From positions 558,001-622,000 of the forward strand of contig CM038923.1 in NCBI GenBank assembly GCA_021904315.1: a DNA stretch of 64,000 bases, in the 5' to 3' direction. Shown piece by piece: positions 23,641-36,332 of the stretch. The notes under the pieces are model-generated. The model was given only the letters and a program-made list of their open reading frames with translations. It was not told where the DNA came from and made no database searches. The position numbers and the translations under genes are program-made. Origin of the DNA: Sphagnum magellanicum. Taxonomy: Eukaryota; Streptophyta; Sphagnopsida; Sphagnales; Sphagnaceae. The stretch's first letter is position 1; each line of letters starts with the position of its first letter.

Positions 23641-26197
23641 AACAAGTTTTAAAGCTTCAAACTTCAACCAAATCTCTAAGCAAAATGACCATGAGTGTTT
23701 TAGGAAAATAAGAACAAAGCTATGTGTGGGCCCCTTTATTCTTTAACGTGTACCATCTATGCAAGAACTATTACAAGCTCTTTGAGTGTTACCAAGAAAC
23801 AAGAACCCTAAATTGTAAATCCTAGTCACTTTAGATGTTTCTTTAAAAACCCAAAATTTAAATTTTACTTAACATTATAGACTTTATACATCCTAGCTAC
23901 CTAAGCCTTCTATACCTAGAACTTAGCTTGAAAATTAAACACTAGTAAAACCTTTTACTTCACCCAAATTTTAACATTTTGAAAGGTATTTAAGGGATTT
24001 GATTCTTAATGGTTAATTTTCATTGGTTGGTTTTCAACAACTAATTATAATACAAGTAAAAATCAACATTTTGAATATTGATAAGGGTTTCATTAAATAT
24101 GATACCTTGAGGATTTCAATGTCTAATTTGTGGATGTTATTCAATTCATATTTAGTGTTCCTTGTGATATTTTGCCAAACTTAGTTAATTCTAATAACAA
24201 TGATAATTGGAGTTGATGTAGGTGAATCAAATAAAGCCCATATGTATGGTCATCAAGTACTTGATGATTATGAAGATGTGTTTTTTTGAAATTGTTTCTT
24301 TTTCAACACCATAATCACATCTTATGGAAATGACAAACATATTTTCAATACATTATACAACAATTTGCATTTTTTTTCTCTTCAATCAAATGTCATGAAT
24401 TCAATTTAATTGAACTTGAATTTGAATTGAATTTGGTTGAATTTAAATTCAGTTGGAATCACATTTGAGCACTTGAATTGAATTTTTATTAAAGTTGTAT
24501 GCGATGTCATTTAATAATTTCATTCAAATGGAACTTAATTCCACAAAATTCAGCCTAATTTTTTCATCTTTCCATTATCATTAGTCCAATGCAAAACCTA
24601 AATGAAATATGAGATTGTAAATATTTGTAAAATCATCATTTTGCCAATAATTTCATCCATGTGATGGATATATATAATAGTCAAATTTGGTGGTTTTTAT
24701 TTTTTATTTCTATAATGGTAAAAAAAAAATTGTAGATTTGGTTGGACTTCTTTACCAAAGTGTCACATTCAACAATTGAAGTTATTAGATCTTCCAACTT
24801 ATGGTTTAAACCAACATTTGCCAATTCTTAGTTTTAAGAAAAAACCCAATTGGGTAAGTTCTTCCATTTTGATTTTTTATCAACACATAGGGTACTAGAT
24901 ACTTGACTTTTGAAAAATAAATGGACTTGACTAGTATCAATTTGGGTCTTTAAATAATATATTCAATTATCAATTTCTTTGGGTATTATTTTGGCAATGC
25001 TTGTAGCCTATCTATCATGCACATAAAGGGCAATTTTTTGAATATTTGCATGAAAATTGCATAATACCCACCCATTATGCAAAAAATGTCAAAATTTTTA
25101 AATATCCATCTAGAAATCAATTATTATGATATCAAGGTAGGTTCCAAGATTTAGGTAAATTTTTGTGGGTTTAAATTTTGAATTAAATTGGTGATAAAAA
25201 AGGCTTAGTCTTTGAATATAACATGCTAGCCTAAAATGCAAGTTTTTGCACCCAAATATAGGTAGTATATTAAATTTTTTCCAAAATGGTACTAAATCAA
25301 CATGGTTTTAACATGTATTTTCAAAGTTGATACCAAGGAAGTAGGATATTTAATTGCTTTTCATCAAAATTCATGTAAGGTAAACTAGGTTTCAACCATG
25401 CCTTAGACCTAGGTCAAAAACCAATATTTAACCAACACTAGTTTAAACAATCTTATTGTTTTAGTTGTTGGGTAAATGATGAAACTAACCATGCACTTTC
25501 AATTATTTTATAATGCATGGGGGATCCCCCAAGGAAATCACAAATCCCTTTTTTTTTCAAACAATGTGCAAAAAAAGGTGCAACTAATCCATTAACAAGA
25601 AAATGTTATAATACGTTTAAATGTAAATAGGGTGCCTATAATTAATAATGAGAATAAGTATAGAATAAAAATTTTAAAATTTTAAAAATGTTATTTTATT
25701 TTATTTCAATACATAAAAATCCACCAAGTTATCTTAAACATGTTTCAGAATATATGCAAACAATGACATCCTTGTGGGGGATTCACCTTGGGTCATTTCC
25801 TTTGCATATTTGAATTTGTTGTTTTTAGGATGTTGTGTTCTTTGTGTTGACTAATTCATAGCATATTGTTTTCATGTTCTCCTATGGACACTTCAACTTG
25901 CTTGAAACATAAAATCTATAAGACATGAATTTAGGGAATGCACAAAGTTATGGCTACTTGAACATGAAAGACTATATAAGATATTCCAACAAATGACGAG
26001 AGAGGGTAATTAAAATATAAGTAATGTAAGGGCAAAAGATTTATAACTTGGTGTGAGACATGTTAGTGATGAAACCCTGACAAACATTATAAAAAGAAAG
26101 CACCCGAAGAAAGGGAAAGAAAGAGAAACAAGGGGCAATGACCAAAGTCAAAGCAAGCGAGTAACCCAAACGAGGTGGGTCACAAGGAGGAAAGGGT
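23640..26197. other. AT-rich intergenic sequence
   Basis: No gene recognised. A segment at 26075-26115 (AAACCCTGACAAACATTATA, then AAAGCAC) resembles 41456-41490, so it may be a dispersed repeat. Confidence 0.4.
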
Positions 26198-26380
26198 TCA
26201 ATACAATGCAGTGTGCTTGCATATAGATTAAAACAACAAATACACTTGACTTTTAGTGCAAAATAAATTAAAATTCATGTTAGTGTTTTGTTTAAATCAA
26301 TACAATGTGGTATGCTTGCATATAGATTAAAACAACAAATACACTTGACTTTTAGTGCAAAATAAATTAAAATCCATGTT
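26198..26380 (+). repeat. 99-bp tandem duplication
   Basis: TCAATACAATG at 26198 and 26297, each followed by TGCTTGCATATAGATTAAAA and CACTTGACTTTTAGTGC. The two copies are nearly identical over about 84 bases. Confidence 0.85.
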
Positions 26381-29300
26381 CACAAAACATATAAGGAAAC
26401 ATCTTTTGGTTGGTATTCAATGAAAATAAAAAGAACATCACAAAACGTAAATAAATCTAAATACATGTTTTAATCAATGTCCAATTTCATTGTGATGAGA
26501 GTTCATTATCCATATATGTTACATGCCCCATTTTTGTAAACAATATTTATCACAAAATTTAGTGTCCATCTATTAATAACATATTTTGGTGGATTGACAT
26601 GTATGTGTATTTTAGTTTATTTAAAGGTATCTATACATGTAGGCAATTTCTAAGGTTGTTATATACTTGTGCCAATAAGTACAAGTTTTAAAAGAAGTTT
26701 GCAAGGTTTTAATTTTTTTGGGTGGAATTGTTAATTGTTTGCATTGTTAATTTTAACTAAATATACAATTAGACATTTTTGTTGATAACCTAAAATAATT
26801 TTATACTTTATAAGGCCAAGTGATGTGTATGCTTGGGGTTTTGTTCTTCATTTCATGTTTGTGGTAGAGATTAATTTGATGGGAAGTAAGCATGACTCCC
26901 TAAAATCAAAATTAAAAATGGCAAAGGTGAATGTTACAAAACAAAATCCAAGGAAAAGAGCAAATAACAACAATCCAACAAGAACACAAGACATCTAACA
27001 CAAACTTTAACTCCACACACTTAAAGTAAGGACATTAACCTTGGAATCTACAACATGAATGCAAAAGAACCAAAAAAATTCTAATGTCACACACTTAAAG
27101 TAAAGGCTAACAACTTTGCAATTCATCTTGTAATTCACTTTTTGGAATGTACTCCTATGTGCTTCAAACACAATTAATGAAAATTGTAATGAATCTCCAA
27201 GGTGTTTCTTCAAAAGTCCAAATTAACATCTAATTATAATATCGGGGTGAAGGTAGAAATATCAAATCAATGTTCATTGTTCATGAATGAACATAAACAT
27301 TTGTTGTAATATGCTTGTGACCATTTTTCATGAGCCTATTGCACACGATAAAAACATTTGTTAATGAATTATGAATTATAGGAAATCTATACAATTCATA
27401 TAAGCATTAGGCATAAAATAAGATTGCATAGTCAATGCTACAAATTACAAGAACCATATAAATTATGATTTGAAATAGGACACAATGTTGTTTATAAATT
27501 TCTAGCCTTCTTTATCAATTAAAAGTCTTCAAATTTGATCAAATCATAATGCATGCCTAATTTTTTAGATGGGGTTGGACCTCCAAAGTTTGTGAATGTG
27601 ACACAAAAACTCTCTTATTGGAACAAACCATTGTAAACTGTAAATTTCTTAAAGATATGCAAAACTTTGAACATGCTACTTGTGGTTTCAATGGGTCAAG
27701 CACATGAATTATTGTTTTATCCAATTTGCAGCAAGTAAACTTCACAGTTTGAAAAAGGAATAGTTATACAAGTTTATTTCAACAAGTGCAATACTTTTGG
27801 CCCCAAGGGAAAGGTTTTCTTCTATTCTTATGGTCATGTATGGTTTTCAATAGTTCATCATTGTGTATTCCATATCTCAAAATTATTTATTTTCATGTCC
27901 ATGTAAGTGTGCAGGGGAAAAGGGTTAAGTAATTAAGCTTGAAAGAAGTAGGTTCTTAGATTATTTTAATAAATAACATGGACATGAAAAGGCACATGTT
28001 AATATCCATTTTCATATTCATGTAGGTGTATATGCATTGTGGAAGGCAAAGGAATGAGGTAGTTAAACTTGGAAGAGGTAGGTTCAGATGACATTGACAA
28101 AGAGATGTCAATTTTTTATTGTGCAAACTGGATTAGAATTAAAACCTATGTTGTACTACTATATATAGTACTACATAATATGTGCACAAGTACATGCATC
28201 CTTATCAAGGACCTACCCACCTAATATCAAAGAACACCTAACTTTTGAATATGTTGGCTTCAATAACCCTAAAAGTGATAGCCCAACTCTAACTTGACCA
28301 ATTTAGTGTTCATTTAAAACATTTTCATAGACACTTGTACTCCCTCCAATCATTGCCATAGGCTCCTTTCATATGCCATTAATATTTGTTGCTTCTTCAA
28401 TGTTGAGTGTAATTGATATAATTTTGTGGGTGGAGTTGGATGTTGCCAAATTAATTTAGGCCTTCAACGTCACCATTGTGATGTGTCAATTTCATCAATT
28501 CTTGGTTCTAAAAATTAAAGTTGTGGCAAATGTATGTAGTTTGTGTCATTTGTGATCCCCATTGATCCAAATTGTTTTGCATAGTGCTATTTCTTTCTAT
28601 AGTGGTTAAGATTTAAATGTGAGGTTGCAATTTATTGAAGTATTATTAAACTTTGATACACATTCCACTTGTATCAACCAAACATTTATTCATATATCCA
28701 TGTACCATATGAAAAAAAAATCTAAATCCATTTTATTTATATATTGGATCTTATGTTTAAAATCATGAATTCAAATACTTGTCTTGTCTAAATTCTTGTT
28801 AGCTTTTCTTTTCATTCTTCCTACCAATTTGACCTTCTTGCCTAAAGTGTGTCCAATTTTGTTTGGTTTTCAAGCATTTAAAGGAATGGTACATTTGCTC
28901 ATGTACTCCTTTTGCACCTTCCCCAATTTCTTCTAAGATGATATTGATTTTTAAAGTCTTTCATGTTATTTCATGTGGTTTTTAAAATACTATTGTTGAG
29001 GATTTTGAAGTTAATCAAAATCTTGAACTTTCTTCTAAGGTGTTTAAATTGACATTCAATCAAATGCTCACTTGTCAATAAAATGTTATAGAATATGGTT
29101 TTTAAACACATATATGAAATTTTCCAATTGAAAAGACTTTATGAGTGGGTTACCATAATTGTATTAGTTTTCTTATCACATCATGCAAGGACACATTCAT
29201 TTTCATGTAGCACAATATGCCATGGGGATGTCTCATCTTATGACTATGTAAAAACTTGTAAACATGGGTTGCCCAATTGTATAAGGAAGTGTTTTACCAT

Positions 29301-30553
29301 CTCACTAATTGTATCTTTTGTTCTCAATCTCATGATTAGATTTATCACATTTCCCCTCACCAATTTAGGGTTGCAACCTACCACTAAAAATCAATGCAAC
29401 TTGGTCGTCAATGGCATGCAATGTGTACTCAAAGTTCATCATGACCAAGTAGTTTTGTAAATCAATGTGAGAAATGCCATTCAATTTGCCATTGAGAAAC
29501 ATGTCATTTAAAAAAGTATGTGTTATAGAAGGTGAAATAACACAACTCATTTTCTTTGTTTGCATCTTTTAGTCTCTTCCATATTATAAAATTCATTATT
29601 TGATTGTGAAGGCGATGTCATTGTCATACCACATACCATGGACAATTACAAGGGTATATACCCCCTAAGATGGCCATTATTGTGAGGTCACTGTGTGGCC
29701 TTTCACATTGTAATGGGTTGTGTCCCTTCTTACATGTCTCATCTATCATTCATGACACCCACATTTTAGGTCTTCTTTCATTGGTTTCATTGACTTATAA
29801 TTATTTGGTTTTCCAATTATGAACTACATGTCTTTCTTATCCAACCTTTGGAAATGTGCTACATTTCCTCCACATGGTTTTCTTGTTAATTTTAGCTTGC
29901 ATTGCTTAAAATTCCTTTAGATGGTATCAAAGTTTTGAATGTTCCATTTCGATATTTTTCTTTGTTTCATCCTTCATATAAAAACATTATTAAAAGATGT
30001 TAAACACATGAATTTATTCCATAAAATGGGTAATGTTTGGATATTGAATGTTAACTCATTATTTTATGTAATGTCCATTCAACAATTTATATCTACTCCT
30101 CCAGAGATTTGATATATTTCCTTTCATTCTAAACATGTTATTTTCAACATTTTTTATTGTATTTTAGGTTTGAAGTTGCGATCAAATGTGGTGTTAAACC
30201 TCATAGTGTTAAATAGGTTAATATTTAAATAATATCATGTAAAAAAAAATGTCGATTAACATTTTTTTGCTACTTGTTCACACCTAGGAGAACCATGGAA
30301 ATTCATTTTAAAAACTTAACATTGACTTTTAAAGGGCTCCTTTTAATAAGTCACTATTTAACATTATGTTTTTATTCTAAAATTTATGTTTTTTGAAAAA
30401 TTGATGTTTAAATTAACATTAATTTATCATAAACTTGAAACCCATTTAGCATTGTGTCATTTAAGATTCCACTTAGGATTTGATGTAAGCTAACATTCTT
30501 GATCTAAATGCAATTTAAAAACTTGTCTTTTTTAACGTCAACTTAACATCAAA
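26381..30553. other. AT-rich intergenic sequence
   Basis: No gene recognised. The 121-codon frame at 29095-29460 has hydrophobic stretches and scattered cysteines but no family resemblance, and an opposing frame overlaps it. Confidence 0.4.
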
Positions 30554-31358
30554 GGGTGAAAGCACATTATGATGACCCCCTTTGAGGTGTCACATTGTAA
30601 TACTTTCTAGGGATGTGCATGTTTAAATGTATCACACCTTAAAATTTTGAAAAAATTTCACAATATTTCTGCATATTATGTTAGAATGTAACCTAGGCAA
30701 GAGAATAGAAAAAAAAACTATTTCATTTCATTTTATAAAGTGGGAAAATGGAATATATTTGTGGAAACAAATGTAATGTAGTTGTGTACTCAAAAACACA
30801 AATGTATTCCAAAATGTTTTTAAATAATTTTTCATTTTTATGAAAGTTGAAGATATATTGAACCATATCATTACACACACTTTGAACCATGTTTAGATAC
30901 CATGTGACCAATTAAAAAAATTTCATCTTAAAAAATGAGTTTCTCAACAAAGATGTGATAATGTCTGATAAATTGAAAATTTGACAAGTAATTGTGCATT
31001 CACATGGAAAATGACAAGCATAACTAAATGGGCCATATTTTTAATTTCATTAAAATTGATTATTTTGATGGCTAATGAAGCTTTAAAGTTAGTGTAATCA
31101 AAACAAGATAGTGACCCTATTATACCAATGTATATTATAAATATAACCATGAATTTTTCAATATAGATACTAAATTTTATTTATTTATTAAAAAATATTA
31201 CATAAAATTATTTTTGTAAAAAAATAGTTATAGGGCCCAAAAATCAAAATTGATACCCAAAATTAAATTTACCATACTTTTGGAACAATTATACTATATG
31301 TATTATAATATTAAACCCAAAAGTGCACAAAGGGGGTCATTGTAATTTGCTTTCACCC
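30554..31358. mobile_element. MITE-like element with 31-bp terminal inverted repeats
   Basis: Left end 30554-30584 and right end 31328-31358 are inverted copies matching at 28 of 31 positions (GGGTGAAAGCA, then ATGACCCCCTTTG). The interior of about 740 bp is AT-rich and has no transposase. I could not fix a target-site duplication. Confidence 0.55.
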
Positions 31359-31449
31359 CAAGTTAGCATTAAGTGTGATTGTAGTTTAAGGTCCTTAGAT
31401 TTCCAATGGGGGCCTTAACATTATTCTCTTCCATATGTCATTGGCCTTG

Positions 31450-32130
31450 TTTCAACTATGCCCATTATCAAAAGTGTTTTGAAAGCATGTAAAGATTTTA
31501 ATAATTCCTAACCTAAAGGTTTTCATTTGGGCAAAACCTTTCCCTATTAGAAGCATTGACACTAATGTTTTTTTTTTCATAACAATCAAAAGCACCCTAT
31601 TCCTTTTTGTCACCCTTAGCTTATTTTCCCCCATAATAATTTGGACAATTCATTATTAAAGGGTTGAATTGATATCAAGAAACAAATTCTAAATGTTTAC
31701 ACCATCACAAATTTTCTAACATTCCTTTTCATGGGTTATGCAACTTCCATTGAACTTACATAATTTCATTATGGGGTCAAACATGAAAACTTGGTTTAAA
31801 ACTTCATTCCTAACTTATAGGTTTTTACTTGAGCCACCCCCTTCCTTATCAAAGGTGTTAACACCAACATTATCCTCTTTTAACAACAATCAAAAACACC
31901 ATGTTCCCTTTTTTCACTCTTGGGTTAGTCTTGTCTTCCCCCATTTGGACAATTCATTGGTAAAAAGGTCAAGTTGATTTTAGGAAACAATTTTAGAATG
32001 TTTACACCATCACACATTTTTAAAAAAAATTTAACAATTTTTTTATGGGTTATGCAACAAACTTTAGTTGAGCTCACATCCTCTCATTCTCAGACCCAAG
32101 CATGAGAACTTGGTTAATAACATGATTTAT
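31450..32130 (+). repeat. Tandem duplication of about 305 bp, two units plus part
   Basis: Both units contain TAACTTATAGG/TAACCTAAAGG, AACAATCAAAA(A/G)CACC, TTTGGACAATTCATT, TGTTTACACCATCACA and ATGGGTTATGCAAC in the same order. A third partial unit begins near 32056. Confidence 0.7.
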
Positions 32131-35100
32131 CTTCCCCATGTTTTGCTTGCCATGACCAATTTATTTTGTTACCATGGCACCAAGTTAAAACTTTCTTGCT
32201 AATAACAAATAGCTTTCATTGTTGCATTTGTAATCATCCCATTGAGCCCTTGAACATCCACCTTATGTGTTATGCACATGGAAGTTTTAAACATATTAGG
32301 AAACATGATGCAATAAACAATATTCCTCCATCTATTGTTTGTGAAATCAACTTTCATGTGGTTGGCAAATAGTTACATGTTATCCTTTCTTCCACGCTTG
32401 ATCAATCCCTTACATGTCAATGCAATCCTTTCCAAAATACAAGGTTGCAACTTGCTATGTTGTCATTGTTGACCCATATGAATATATCTTCCTTTTAGTT
32501 CAATCTCCACATATTGTAGCCTAAGGTCAGTTTCCACATTGACAAAATGAATAAATTTTTTTTCAAAAAGTGAATTTGTTTTTTAATTCTGAAAGTATAT
32601 ATATTTCCATCAACTACTATGATATTGTGATACAAGTAGTGAAATAATTTAGAATGTAGCCTATGATAATTATGATGATTTTCAACATATCAACTTCATA
32701 TTTTCACAAAATTTCATTTCACAATTTTGAGGATTATTTAATGATGAAATTGACCTTAGGGTAAGGTAATGGTTTAGAGGTTATATGGGCAAAGGAAAGA
32801 TGCTAATCTATTGATAAAAGAAATGGATTTATTCCTTTAGTACAATAAAAGTTTTGAGTTGTCTTTACAATCAATGTGGGTACATGCAAAACAATAGGAA
32901 CCAAAAGGCTGTCAAATCTCACCAAATATTACAAGAAAAACGAATATGTAGATGCCATGTGATTTGAAAGTCATGGTAATCACAACAAGTTGTGTTAATT
33001 GATTAATCTAAATGTTAAAAAAATTGATTTGGAAACCCATGGTACAACCAATTTTAGGTTCAAGTCTTAATTGAGGACTTTTGAAATTAAGTAAATATTG
33101 TCTCTAAAAATGTCTATTTTTGTAAAAGATGCCCAATTGTATAAAAACAAATGTGTTAATGTTGAAAAGATTTTGGGCACTAGAACATTACTAATCGCAT
33201 TAAAAAAACACACTATTGCAAACATGGATTGATTTTGTTTTTTTCAAATGTTTGAAGTTTTCACTATATTTTGATTTCAAGAATCTTTGGTGCATGTAAA
33301 TGGGTGTAATGTACATGTTGTAAACAAAATAAATTTGTAACTTACAATATAAGAAAGTGAGGCATGACATAGTGCATGTATTTTGGTATGGTTTGACCAT
33401 TTTTCAAATGCACCACACACCATGCACATTTTGAAAATGAATGTTTATTCACCAATGACAATCACACAACTAATGAGGTATTGGGGTTTAGGGTTCAATG
33501 CATCAATTAGGCATTTGTCAAAAAAAAATGGAGCTAGGCTTTTGATGCATGCTAATGTTTAGATCTTAAAGGTAATGTTGAATTAGTTAAGAAATAATTG
33601 AAAGTTTTCAATTATGTCAATTAATATTCCATTCGTGATGGAAACCAAACCAAAGCCATGCATGATAAAATAATGTGAATGAATATGTTCAAGGCATGGT
33701 TGTTTATGTAATGATGAAAGTGGAATTGAGTGGTTAGACACATTGTAGGTTTCTTCATGAAGGTTTACAACTTTGAATGTGTTTCATCACCTTCTTTGGA
33801 AGGTTGATTTGTGTTGCTTTGTTAATATGCACAATAGGAATGATACACACAAAAAATGGAAAAGATTTTGTGTTTAATTAATGTATGAAAAATTCATGAA
33901 TTATTATTATTTTTATATTATAAAGTTATTCACACAAGAAAGGGGACTTGATGATGCCAAGAGCAATGCTTTTCCCATAAAGGGGGGCGAGTTCAAAGTG
34001 AAATAAAAACCTAGCATCAAAAAAATACACTGGCATTAAATAAGGTTTCAAACTCCTTTTTCCCAATGTTGATTGTGATACAAGTGTTAATATTAGTTTA
34101 AAATTTTCCATTTTGATTGTTGTCACTATTATTATAATTATTTAAGAAATATTTGGAATTGTGTTAAATAAATGTTTAGATTTAGTGTTTAAAATTCATT
34201 TTCAGTGAAATTTGTTCACTTTGTGAATAATTATAATTTAGGGGTAAAACAAGGTTTCAAGGTGAAAAGACAACCCAAAGGTAGGGTTATGTAAAGACAA
34301 CTTCAATACACGAAAATTATTTCATAATGATAAATTGAAGAACAATGTAAAGAGATATAATATTGTAATTTATATTGATGTTGGTCAATAATGATAAGGG
34401 TTTGCATCACACATATTTATACCTAGATGGGAAAAAACCTTTCATTGCAAAGTAAATAAGGACAAATGAAAAAAATATTCATGGATGTTCATTGATTCAT
34501 GAAGATTGAAAATAAGCAAGTCAATTTATGAGTAATTTTATGAAGATTTAAAACCCTTAAAAACCAAACACAAAAATTCCATGAATTATGAAGTTGATAG
34601 ATGTTAATTTTGACAAAACATTCATGGCATTTATAAACACAATATGGCTTTTCACTTTTTGTATTAAGGTTTAATTAATTTTTTGAATTGGATGTATCCA
34701 ATATGAAAATTATTTCCAAAGAAACTTCAAGTGGTAATATTTAAGGAAGGAATTTAAAGCGATCATTGGAACCTTGAATAAAAAGTTGTGTAAATGAGAT
34801 TGAGTCTTCAAATTAACTTTATTACTTGTTGCCATAAACTTAATAACATTTTCCTACCAATGATGCTCTTGTGATATAGTAAGGGTACCTACCACTAGGT
34901 GATGTCATTTACTAGGTGTCTTTGAACTTTTTCTTCAAGAAAGGACCATTTTGTTATTACAATTTGTCATATCTAAACATTATGTAATTTGAGGCTTAAA
35001 TCTCTCCCCTAAAACAAAACTACATTTAACCCATTTTAACCCATTCAACATAAGTAAAAAATTAGGGTTGTTATTTTTCTGACATAAAAGTTAGAAGTTT

Positions 35101-35300
35101 GGGTATGGATAGATTTTGTTACTAAACAATCCATAAAGCTAATTTTGCAAAGGTTTGAAATAAGTAGTTTTGAAAATTTCAATATTCTACAAATAATATA
35201 CAAAATTAATTGCCAGTATGATTACTGAACCCTAAACCCTAAAAACTGTAGACTGTATTCTAAACCTTGTAAGGACAATCCAATCTTTGCAACAAGGGGC
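32130..35300. other. AT-rich intergenic sequence
   Basis: No gene recognised. AACCCTAAACCCTAA at 35227-35241 is a short telomere-like word. Confidence 0.4.
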
Positions 35301-35313
35301 TGATCAGAGAATT

Positions 35314-35368
35314 TTTATTTAGTCCAGTGATCTTGGTAGAATCTTTGCATGGGCTGACAATCTTTATT
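35314..35368 (-). promoter_or_regulatory. Candidate poly(A) signals after the distal TPD1-like exon
   Basis: Two AATAAA hexamers on the minus strand, at 35368-35363 and 35319-35314, lie about 340-390 bases past the stop at 35705. AATAAA is common by chance in such AT-rich DNA. Confidence 0.3.
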
Positions 35369-35704
35369 GAATTGGGGTAGAGAAAGTTGACAACAACTAA
35401 CTCATGCAAAAAGCAAACCACTTTGTTGAGGGACATTTGGAGTTGAAATCTATGAAATTTCTTATTAATTTTGCAACTTCACCATGGAATTGTGAGAGTG
35501 AATTCAAAAGAAGGAAAACCAATTTAGAGGCCACCCACCAACTTTGTTTTGTGCAAAACCCATTTTTTCATTGTTTATGTGGAGTCACTCTTCTCTACAA
35601 AAGTTCCAAAGTTCTTGACTGGAAGTGTGTCAAAAGTCTCATTAAATGGGGGTCCTATTAAACCCAAAACATAAAACCATAATAAGCTGGTGCTCTCTAC
35701 CAAT

Positions 35705-36012
35705 TCATCTGCAAAAGTTAGCAGACCGGAAACTAAGGGCATACATGAAGGAGTTAGCATATTGGAACTCCACGATACTGCCTTGTGCAAGAGGGCGACC
35801 ACCATTCACAAGACAGTCATTATAAGCAAGGCGAATGAAGGTATTTGGGTTGGGAGGTGGCGACGATGCAAACCAGCCACAGTAGACATGGATGTTTGTA
35901 GGCGCACAATCTGATATGCATGTGTTCACTATCTGAACACTGTACTGAGGAATGCCTGCTGCAGAGCCGAGTTGGCTCTGCGTTATGCTAATGTCTTTGT
36001 TTGTACACCCAT
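35705..36012 (-). CDS. Second TPD1 cysteine-domain exon (distal alternative terminal exon, or truncated tandem paralogue)
   Basis: A second complete six-cysteine TPD1 domain of 101 residues lies 321 bp downstream of the stop of the first copy. It starts after a TTGCAG acceptor and opens with the same two bases (AT) and phase 1 as the proximal exon, reading GCTNKDISITQSQ, GIPQYSVQIVNTC, CGWFASS, NDCLVNGGRPLAQG and ending SANFCR. The bases before both acceptors are also alike (AATAATGA, then a G/T-rich run), so the duplication included intron sequence. I see no signal-peptide exon or arginine-rich exon between the two copies. It can therefore be used only by splicing from the upstream exons, or it is a truncated duplicate. 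No stop or frameshift interrupts it, and all six cysteines are kept, which suggests selection. Confidence 0.75.
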
Positions 36013-36193
36013 CTGCAATACCCACAATCCACATAACTCATTATTTCACTCCTGACATTCAATCCTTGGAAACTATGCTATACCGTGCCTCCCCTCCCAG
36101 CTCCTCCTTCAACCCTACACCCACTTGTATCACAAAATTCAGAATACATGTGGGGAATATTCAGAATAATAAATCCAGAAAATAGAAAAATCT

Positions 36194-36218
36194 CACACAC
36201 ACACACACACACACACAA
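36194..36218. repeat. (CA)n microsatellite between the two TPD1 exons
   Basis: About 12 CA steps, just past the poly(A) signal of the proximal exon. Confidence 0.9.
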
Positions 36219-36246
36219 GTAAGTCAATGGGCAACATATTTACAGC

Positions 36247-36252
36247 TTTATT
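36247..36252 (-). promoter_or_regulatory. Poly(A) signal after the proximal TPD1-like exon
   Basis: AATAAA on the minus strand, about 80 bases beyond the stop at 36333. It would end the transcript before the distal exon, so choice of terminal exon could depend on use of this site. Confidence 0.5.
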
Positions 36253-36332
36253 ACTAAATCACAGTTAGGGGGATTCTGAATCTTGAGGTCAAAACTGGGG
36301 CGGTGGTGGGTGTGAAGGGTTTGTAACGGAGT

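Noticed and set aside
23187-23645. 152-codon minus-strand frame, Phe/Ser/Pro-rich
   Set aside because: It lies opposite a polypurine tract and the other minus frames are open as well, so composition explains it.
29095-29460. 121-codon plus frame with cysteines and hydrophobic segments
   Set aside because: No family resemblance, no intron or signal context, AT-rich surroundings and an overlapping opposite frame.
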